The translations under genes were made by a program, and so were the position numbers. Shown piece after piece: positions 34,192 through 39,586 of a stretch of 39,586 nucleotides of DNA. The stretch's first letter is position 1. Every line of letters starts with the position of its first letter. The notes beneath the pieces were generated by a model. The model was not told the DNA's origin. It did not search any database and saw only the letters and a list, made by a program, of their open reading frames with translations. The DNA comes from JBNAVY01 sp049700195 (lineage in GTDB: Bacteria; Bacillota; Thermoanaerobacteria; Thermoanaerobacterales; Thermoanaerobacteraceae): positions 1 through 39,586 of the forward strand of contig JBNAVY010000020.1 in the NCBI GenBank assembly GCA_049700195.1, read 5' to 3'.

Positions 34192-34220
34192 ATTATAACA
34201 TTCTAATTTAATATGAGCAA
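34192..34220 (-). promoter_or_regulatory. Sigma-A promoter of the peptidase-walRK operon
   Basis: Minus strand: TTGCTC (34215-34220), 17-base spacer, TATAAT (34192-34197). The leader would be about 100 bases. Confidence 0.65.
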
Positions 34221-34235
34221 GACAATAAAATTCCT

Positions 34236-34277
34236 TATTAAGTAAAAAAAGCCCCCCAGGGCTTTTTTTACTTAATA
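34236..34277 (-). terminator. Strong terminator of the M23 hydrolase gene
   Basis: Perfect 19-base arms (34236-34254 and 34259-34277) with GCCC/GGGC tip and a 4-base loop, then TTTTTTT on the minus strand. It begins five bases after the stop codon (34282-34284). Confidence 0.92.
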
Positions 34278-34281
34278 TATT

Positions 34282-35649
34282 TTAATGTAAATAGGGTAGT
34301 GGATTTACAGGAACGCCATCTATTCTTACTTCAAAATGCAGATGTGGCCCAGTGGCATGACCTGTTGAACCTACAAGAGCAATTTTTTGACCTTTATATA
34401 CTTTTTCACCAGTACTTACAAGTAATTTACTTGCATGTCCATAATATGTCATATATCTGTTCCCATGATCTACTTTTACAACATATCCATAGCCACTTTC
34501 CCATCCGGAAAAAATAACCTTTCCGCCATCTGCAGCATATATTGGTGAACCTTCAGATGCTGCAATATCAACTCCTGTATGTAATCTCCCCCATCTTTGG
34601 CCATATCTTGATGTTATAGTACCTCTTAGAGGATAGTTAAAAGACCCTGTAGCAACTGTAATAGGCGGCTTTTTAGTACCAACAGCAACAACCTTAGAAA
34701 CAGCTTCAGTTAAAATCTTTTCCTGTTCTATTTCCCTGGAAACTTCTATTCCATTATAGCATTTTATAATGGCTATTATCTCCTTTGTGCCTTTTTCTCC
34801 TTCTTTTAATACCTTAGATTCATTTGTATATAAAGAATCATTCTTTTGGTATTTTATTTCAAAAGGTATTTCATCTTTATATGTAACCTTTTTTTCAGAT
34901 ATTACAGTAATAATTGGAACTTCTGCCGTTAAGTTTATTGTCTGACCCGGCATTAAATTTTCAGTAAGCCCTGGGTTTACTTTTAATATATCTTCTATAT
35001 ACATATTATTATCTCTTGCTATAGTCCAAAGGTTGTCATTTTCTTTTACAGTATACTTTATAGAACTTTTTGCAGGTTTTTGTATTGTTTCTAAAGCTTT
35101 ATCAAAACTCAATATATTTTTTTTGTCTATGTATAAAGATTTTACTTCAACATTTTCTTTGAAATATGTTTTATCAGAATCCTTACTATATTTAGATTTT
35201 ATTGTATCAAGTAAATGTTTAGCTTCTTCAGTAGTTTTTAACGCTGTTATAAATTTTTCATCAACAAAAATAGCTCCTGACCTATGGTCAAAAGTCAATG
35301 AATTACTTATAACGGTTTCAATTTCTTTAGGATTTGTTATTAAATTTTTAGAAACTCTAATTCTTTTGTAATTTATGGATTGATTTATCACTACATTTGT
35401 ACCACTTTTTTTAACTTCTTTTTCATATAAATTTTCTATCAATCTCTTTACTGAATCCGAATCTTTTGTTATACAGGCAGTTTTACCATCAATTTCAACT
35501 TTGTATGCAAATCCATCTTCATATGCAACAAAGGATAATCCTATAACAAGTGCAACAAAAAAAGCTGCGAAATTTTTCCAGTAATTTTTAAGCCAAGCTT
35601 TCAGATAATAAGGAAAAAAACTTTCGCCCCTATCCCCTGTTTCCCACAT
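34282..35649 (-). CDS. Membrane-anchored M23 peptidoglycan endopeptidase with LysM and G5 domains
   Basis: 455 residues from ATG 35649 (AAAGGAG six bases upstream). One membrane helix (about 26-44), a low-complexity spacer, a LysM domain (about 198-241, YTVKENDNLWTIARDN), a G5 domain (about 243-325) and a C-terminal LytM/M23 metallopeptidase with ligands His357 and Asp361 (LHTGVDIA), and His436/His438 (GPHLHFEV). It should bind and cut peptide cross-links in peptidoglycan, for wall turnover or spore engulfment-type remodelling. Such genes are WalR targets in other Firmicutes, but I find no WalR box in its promoter. A single-gene unit with its own promoter and terminator, divergent from dnaD. 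Confidence 0.94.
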   Translation of the reverse strand: MWETGDRGESFFPYYLKAWLKNYWKNFAAFFVALVIGLSFVAYEDGFAYKVEIDGKTACITKDSDSVKRLIENLYEKEVKKSGTNVVINQSINYKRIRVSKNLITNPKEIETVISNSLTFDHRSGAIFVDEKFITALKTTEEAKHLLDTIKSKYSKDSDKTYFKENVEVKSLYIDKKNILSFDKALETIQKPAKSSIKYTVKENDNLWTIARDNNMYIEDILKVNPGLTENLMPGQTINLTAEVPIITVISEKKVTYKDEIPFEIKYQKNDSLYTNESKVLKEGEKGTKEIIAIIKCYNGIEVSREIEQEKILTEAVSKVVAVGTKKPPITVATGSFNYPLRGTITSRYGQRWGRLHTGVDIAASEGSPIYAADGGKVIFSGWESGYGYVVKVDHGNRYMTYYGHASKLLVSTGEKVYKGQKIALVGSTGHATGPHLHFEVRIDGVPVNPLPYLH

Positions 35650-35685
35650 AGTATTCTCCTTTCGTGATTGCAATTTACTTTTTTT

Positions 35686-35713
35686 ATTATATCACAAACC
35701 TTCCAGAATGCAA
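35686..35713 (-). promoter_or_regulatory. Sigma-A promoter of the M23 hydrolase gene
   Basis: Minus strand: TTGCAT (35708-35713), 16-base spacer, TATAAT (35686-35691), leader about 30 bases. Confidence 0.7.
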
Positions 35714-35869
35714 ATTCGTTTCCATAAAATTCTTTTCGTTATATTTTATGATATATTATTAAATATTATTCATATTTCAAAACAGTACTTATAAAACTAG
35801 ATAAATTTTTATTTATAATACTCTAAAGTAAAAATTCAAATACCCGATAGATATATTAAAATCTTTTGA

Positions 35870-35898
35870 TTGAAGGTCGGTCTTTACTGTGCTATAAT
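35870..35898 (+). promoter_or_regulatory. Sigma-A promoter of dnaD-dnaC
   Basis: TTGAAG (35870-35875), 17-base spacer, TATAAT (35893-35898). Transcription would begin about 35905, almost at the ribosome site, so the leader is about 13 bases. This excludes a longer DnaD from an ATG-like codon near 35870. Confidence 0.7.
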
Positions 35899-35917
35899 AT
35901 ATTTTGAGGTGGTGTGG

Positions 35918-36892
35918 ATGAGCGTTTTTAAATTTCTTGATGATAACAATGATATGGGAAGCACACCCATCAGTAATTATTTCATAAATCATTATATGTT
36001 AGATGCTCCAGGAGAATATGTAAAAGTATATCTTTTGGGGCTAAAGTATTGTTTCTATGGAAATGACATATCTTTAAGCAAAATGGCAGACAAGCTCTTT
36101 ATGTCTGATCTTGAAGTTGACCAGGCTTTAAAATTCTGGGAAAAATGTGGACTTATTAAATTAAAATATTCTGATGGAGAATACAGTGTAGAATACCTTC
36201 CAGTTAATCCTCATAATGCTTCAAAACATAGTCTTTCTATAAATGATAATCAGGTTCGTCAAATGTTTGAAGCTATAGAATTAACTTTAGGCAGACCTTT
36301 ATCTCCAAATGAGATGGATACATATTTAAGCTGGATAGACGAATATGGTTTCTCTTTAGAAATAATTACAATGCTTGTCAGCTATTGTGTATCAAAAAAC
36401 AAAACTTCTTTAAGATATATGGAAAAAGTAGCTATAGCCTGGCATGATGCTGGTTTAAAAACAGCTCTTGATGTAGAGGCTTATCTTAAAACAGAAAGCC
36501 GCAGGTGGCAGAATTACAAAAGAATCCTTAGTGCTTTGGGTTTAAAAGATGATGATATAATGGAATCTCATAAACAAATGATGGATAGATGGATGAATGA
36601 CTTGGGTTTTGATGTAGATATTATTGTAAAAGCTTGCAACGAATGTACTCTTAAAATAAATGAGCCAAGTTTTCCATATATAAATAAAATTTTGATAAAT
36701 TGGTTCAATGACGGAATCAGAACTGTTGAAGACCTCCAGAATAATAAAAAAACCCCTGCCAAGAAAAAATCAGCTTCTTCAGGTTATAAAGTACCTAAAA
36801 ACTACTTTAATAGTTATTCACAAAGAAGCTATGATATTGAAGATTTAGAAAAAAAACTTTTAGCTCATTCCAGGGGTGAATTAGATGAATGA
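35918..36892 (+). CDS. dnaD: DnaD-domain replication initiation protein
   Basis: 324 residues from ATG 35918 (GAGGTGG ribosome site). An N-terminal winged-helix DDBH1-like part (about 1-110) and two DnaB/DnaD C-terminal repeats (about 130-205 and 215-285), each ending in the DDBH2 motif (YMEKVAIAWHDAGLKT; YINKILINWFNDGIRT). A basic linker (TPAKKKSASS) and short tail follow. DnaD/DnaB proteins remodel origin DNA and help load the helicase. It overlaps the downstream DnaC-like loader by eight bases, the standard primosome pair (Bacillus dnaB-dnaI). Confidence 0.92.
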   Translation: MSVFKFLDDNNDMGSTPISNYFINHYMLDAPGEYVKVYLLGLKYCFYGNDISLSKMADKLFMSDLEVDQALKFWEKCGLIKLKYSDGEYSVEYLPVNPHNASKHSLSINDNQVRQMFEAIELTLGRPLSPNEMDTYLSWIDEYGFSLEIITMLVSYCVSKNKTSLRYMEKVAIAWHDAGLKTALDVEAYLKTESRRWQNYKRILSALGLKDDDIMESHKQMMDRWMNDLGFDVDIIVKACNECTLKINEPSFPYINKILINWFNDGIRTVEDLQNNKKTPAKKKSASSGYKVPKNYFNSYSQRSYDIEDLEKKLLAHSRGELDE

Positions 36893-37868
36893 TAATATAA
36901 TATATGAAATTTTAAGAGAATACGAAAATAAACGTGACCAATCCTTAAAACAATTAATTTTAAGAAGAAACAAAGTTTATAAAGAAATCCCTGAATTAGC
37001 CGAAATTGATAATGATATAAAAAATATTGGTATAAAAATTACTGAAGCAATATTCACTTCTCCAGAAAAGTCAAAAGAACTTTTAATTACTTTAAAAGAA
37101 CGCTTAAATACACTAAAAGGGCGCAAAGCAGCCCTTTTAAAATTAAATGGATATAAAGAAGATTATCTTGAACAAAAATTTGAATGCAATATATGTAAAG
37201 ATACCGGTTTTGTAAATGGAAAAAAGTGTAGATGTTTTGAACAAAAGCTTATAAACATTTATTATAAGCAATCCAACTTATCAAATATACTTAAAAAAGA
37301 AAATTTTTCTACTTTTAATTTTGAGTATTACTCTGATAAACCTTTTAAAGATAAACCCTCTCCAAGATACAATATAAAAAATATTGTAGAAACATCTTTG
37401 GATTTTATAAAAAATTTTAATTCCCAGCAAGAAAGTCTTTTTTTCTATGGTGACTCAGGATTAGGCAAAACTTTTCTTGCTAATTGTATATCAAAAGAAT
37501 TATTAGATAATGGCAAAAGTGTAATATATAAAACAGCACCTGAACTTATTGAAGGTCTTAGAATGAATAAATTAAATTCTGAATCAGACAGTTACAGCCA
37601 ATATTCAGTGCTTTTAAAAGATTGCGACCTTTTAATTATTGACGATCTTGGCACAGAATCTGTTACAGCTTTTAGCCAGCAGGAAATCTTTAATGTAATA
37701 AACTCAAGGTTATTAACTGATAAAAAAATGATTATTTCTACTAATCTGCCTCTTTCAGAAATAATGGCAATATATCCAGAGAGAATCTATTCTCGTATTT
37801 TGGGTAATTTTAAGCTTCTTAACTTTTACGGTGATGATATCAGACTTAAAAGAAAAATTATAGTTTAA
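36885..37868 (+). CDS. dnaC: DnaC/DnaI-like helicase loader ATPase
   Basis: 327 residues. Coiled-coil N-terminus (about 1-95), a zinc-binding CNICKDTG...CRC cluster (about 103-123), then an AAA+ core with Walker A YGDSGLGKTFLA, Walker B LLIIDDLGTE and sensor/arginine region STNLPLSEI...RIYSRILG. It loads the replicative helicase. ATG 36885 overlaps dnaD by eight bases. The stop codon overlaps that of the convergent M1 peptidase; there is no hairpin between. Confidence 0.93.
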   Translation: MNDNIIYEILREYENKRDQSLKQLILRRNKVYKEIPELAEIDNDIKNIGIKITEAIFTSPEKSKELLITLKERLNTLKGRKAALLKLNGYKEDYLEQKFECNICKDTGFVNGKKCRCFEQKLINIYYKQSNLSNILKKENFSTFNFEYYSDKPFKDKPSPRYNIKNIVETSLDFIKNFNSQQESLFFYGDSGLGKTFLANCISKELLDNGKSVIYKTAPELIEGLRMNKLNSESDSYSQYSVLLKDCDLLIIDDLGTESVTAFSQQEIFNVINSRLLTDKKMIISTNLPLSEIMAIYPERIYSRILGNFKLLNFYGDDIRLKRKIIV

Positions 37869-39310
37869 TATATCCACTCTTGGAAGAATCCTCCTGTATC
37901 TTTTTTTGTTATTGCATCCACTACGTCAATTAAATCTTGCGTAGTGGCATTTTTATATTTAAATTTTTCATAGTAAGTCTGTAAAGATTTTTTAAATTCT
38001 CGTTCTCCAATTAAACTTTTCAGATTATTAAAAAACATTGCTCCTTTATTATAAGTAATATTTGTATAGTCTTCCCAACCATTAAAATCTGCTAAAGTCT
38101 TATTCATAGATACATCATTAGATGTTTTTATATATTTATCAAATTCACCTGCTATCACATGTCTGTATATCTCCTCTGCTGTAGCTTTTCCATAGTATCT
38201 TTCAATATACATTATTGTTGTATACTCCGTCAATCCTTCATCAAGCCATGCTTCTTTTATCTGGTTATTTCCAACAACACCATACCACCATTGATGTGCT
38301 GTTTCATGTGCAATAACATATTCTAAATTAAATAAATTACTTTTTGTATATAAACTTTTAGATATCATTACAATATTCGGATACTCCATGCCACCAATGT
38401 AAAAATCACTTTCAACAACTGAAAATTGCTTATATGGATATTTCCCTATATAATCATTATAAAATTTTATAGCATCAATAGCGAATTTTAGAGCTTTATT
38501 TCCACCTTCTTCACTAAAATAGTAAGATCTCACTTCTATTCCATCCACATTATCTTGTACCATTTTAAATTTAGGGCTCATAACTATTGCAAAATCTCTT
38601 ACATTTGGCGCATCTATTTCAATAATTTTATCTTCTTTATATTCCTTTTGTTTTTTAATTATACCTGTTGAGGCAACAACCATCTGTTTGGGAACTGTAA
38701 GTCTCACATTATAATTTGATATTTCACTATAAAATGGGTCTCCTAAAGTGTAATATGGGTCATTATTCCACCCATTTTTATCAAATACCGAAACAATTGG
38801 GTACCAATTTGCAATTTGGATAGTATTTTTCCCATAGCCAAATCTGCCTACTGCTGGAGGTAGTTGGACTTTGTATTCAAATTCTATTTTTATCTTTTCA
38901 CCTTTTCGTAATTCTTTAGGTAATTGTATCTTTAGTATTTCCTGTTTATTCTCTTCAACAGAATATACAGCTGGTATGTTTTTATCAAAAGTTACCCGTT
39001 TTATATCAATATAACCTTCTTTAAATCCTTCTGGATATGCAAAAGAAAGTTCCTCTTTTGTAAATGGCAGTTTTTCTTTTTCTTTAAAAGCATTTGGATA
39101 AAGATGAAAATATATTTCTTTCAGTGTCTTTTCACTTTTATTTACATATTCTACTGTTTGTATCGCTGATATTGTCTTGTTTTCATCATTATATTTTGCA
39201 TTAATATTATATGAAGTGATTTTCTCTTGTTTTACTGGTAAAACATATACAATTACAACAATAATAACAATTAAAGCCCCAATTAGTAAAAGCTTTTTAT
39301 TGTCTTTCAT
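37865..39310 (-). CDS. Membrane-anchored M1-family zinc aminopeptidase
   Basis: 481 residues from ATG 39310 (GGAGGTG eight bases upstream); a TTG at 39340 would start before the ribosome site. One N-terminal membrane helix (about 6-24). The M1 catalytic region has GGMEYPN (306-312, in place of GAMEN), His335-Glu336-x2-His339 in AHETAHQWW and third ligand Glu358 in AWLDEGLTEY. The M1 beta-sandwich precedes it (about 30-245); the C-terminal half of large aminopeptidases is absent, which is normal for this bacterial subgroup. It likely trims peptides outside the membrane. It is convergent with dnaC. Confidence 0.93.
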   Translation of the reverse strand: MKDNKKLLLIGALIVIIVVIVYVLPVKQEKITSYNINAKYNDENKTISAIQTVEYVNKSEKTLKEIYFHLYPNAFKEKEKLPFTKEELSFAYPEGFKEGYIDIKRVTFDKNIPAVYSVEENKQEILKIQLPKELRKGEKIKIEFEYKVQLPPAVGRFGYGKNTIQIANWYPIVSVFDKNGWNNDPYYTLGDPFYSEISNYNVRLTVPKQMVVASTGIIKKQKEYKEDKIIEIDAPNVRDFAIVMSPKFKMVQDNVDGIEVRSYYFSEEGGNKALKFAIDAIKFYNDYIGKYPYKQFSVVESDFYIGGMEYPNIVMISKSLYTKSNLFNLEYVIAHETAHQWWYGVVGNNQIKEAWLDEGLTEYTTIMYIERYYGKATAEEIYRHVIAGEFDKYIKTSNDVSMNKTLADFNGWEDYTNITYNKGAMFFNNLKSLIGEREFKKSLQTYYEKFKYKNATTQDLIDVVDAITKKDTGGFFQEWIY

Positions 39311-39500
39311 AACACCAGCACCTCCAAGATTATCTTTCAATATATATTAGTACAAATATAAAAATATTAGAACATTATCATAAAAATTATTATTGTAGTA
39401 TTTTTTTATGATTTGGATATATAAATAATTATTGAAATTATTATTAAAACGAATTATTTTCTATCATAGTTTGAAAAATTAATAGAATTTTACAAACAAA

Positions 39501-39532
39501 AAACTCAGGTAGCAAAAATCCTACCTGAGTTT
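39501..39532. terminator. Bidirectional terminator near the right edge
   Basis: Perfect 12-bp arms (39501-39512 and 39521-39532, core ACTCAGGTAG/CTACCTGAGT) with an 8-base loop and flanking A- and T-runs on both sides. No plus-strand gene leads into it; it probably ends a minus-strand gene beyond the window. The stretch 39311-39500 has no supported gene. Confidence 0.85.
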
Positions 39533-39586
39533 TTTTATTTATTATATGTTCATTTTATGACTAAATTCAATTTTGAAGTTAAAAAA

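Overview
The window is AT-rich DNA (roughly 30% G+C by eye) from a low-GC Gram-positive bacterium, most likely an anaerobic, endospore-lineage member of the Clostridia/Thermoanaerobacterales. The clues are strong AGGAGG-type ribosome sites with many GTG/TTG starts, a WalRK-WalH-WalI cell-wall locus, SufCBDSU, a DnaD/DnaI-like primosome pair, a PheB-type ACT protein and a spore-photoproduct-lyase relative. The genus is a guess. There are 33 protein genes, 29 of them on the minus strand. I see no tRNA, rRNA, CRISPR array, insertion sequence or prophage, so this is chromosomal core with a few unusual genes.

Layout, left to right. (1) 1-6727: a very large surface subtilisin (S8), cut by the left edge, and a CtpA-type S41 protease with a peptidoglycan-binding tail. 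(2) 6795-10477: the threonine operon pheB-hom-thrC-thrB. (3) 11014-12420: a plus-strand APC amino acid permease, convergent with walJ (12461-13240). (4) 13475-18455: the iron-sulfur operon sufC-B-D-S-U, with a candidate Rrf2-type operator in its leader. (5) 18645-19642: a GroES-like protein lacking the roof hairpin and a thioredoxin-glutaredoxin fusion behind a C6/G6-tract operator. (6) 19877-21751: a cytoplasmic type I pullulanase on the plus strand. (7) 21770-24793: tyrS, a nucleosidase-like gene, and an SPL-like radical SAM gene. (8) 24909-34085: the cell-wall locus, in transcription order a zinc peptidase, walR, walK, a small secreted protein, walH, walI, murA, htrA, a CxxH/CxxC protein and rlmH. 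(9) 34282-39310: an M23 LysM/G5 hydrolase, the plus-strand dnaD-dnaC pair and a membrane-anchored M1 peptidase.

How the genes work together: about half of the window serves the envelope (six extracytoplasmic proteases or hydrolases, the WalRK system and MurA). WalR-WalK sense and set wall turnover, and WalH-WalI restrain the kinase. A full-consensus WalR box sits against a -10 element in front of the unknown secreted protein, walH and walI, which suggests a feedback loop. The middle block is iron-sulfur and thiol chemistry.

The most interesting leads are: the SPL-like radical SAM enzyme with tyrosine where the hydrogen-donating cysteine should be, translationally coupled to a nucleosidase; the WalR-box promoter and the new secreted protein inside the wal operon; the roofless orphan GroES; the G6-tract operator in front of the Trx-Grx fusion; a hairpin that bridges a distant ribosome site to the walJ start; and six genes whose terminator hairpin begins inside the coding sequence, a signature of transcription running ahead of translation. 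Family names and motifs come from reading the translations. No similarity search could be run.
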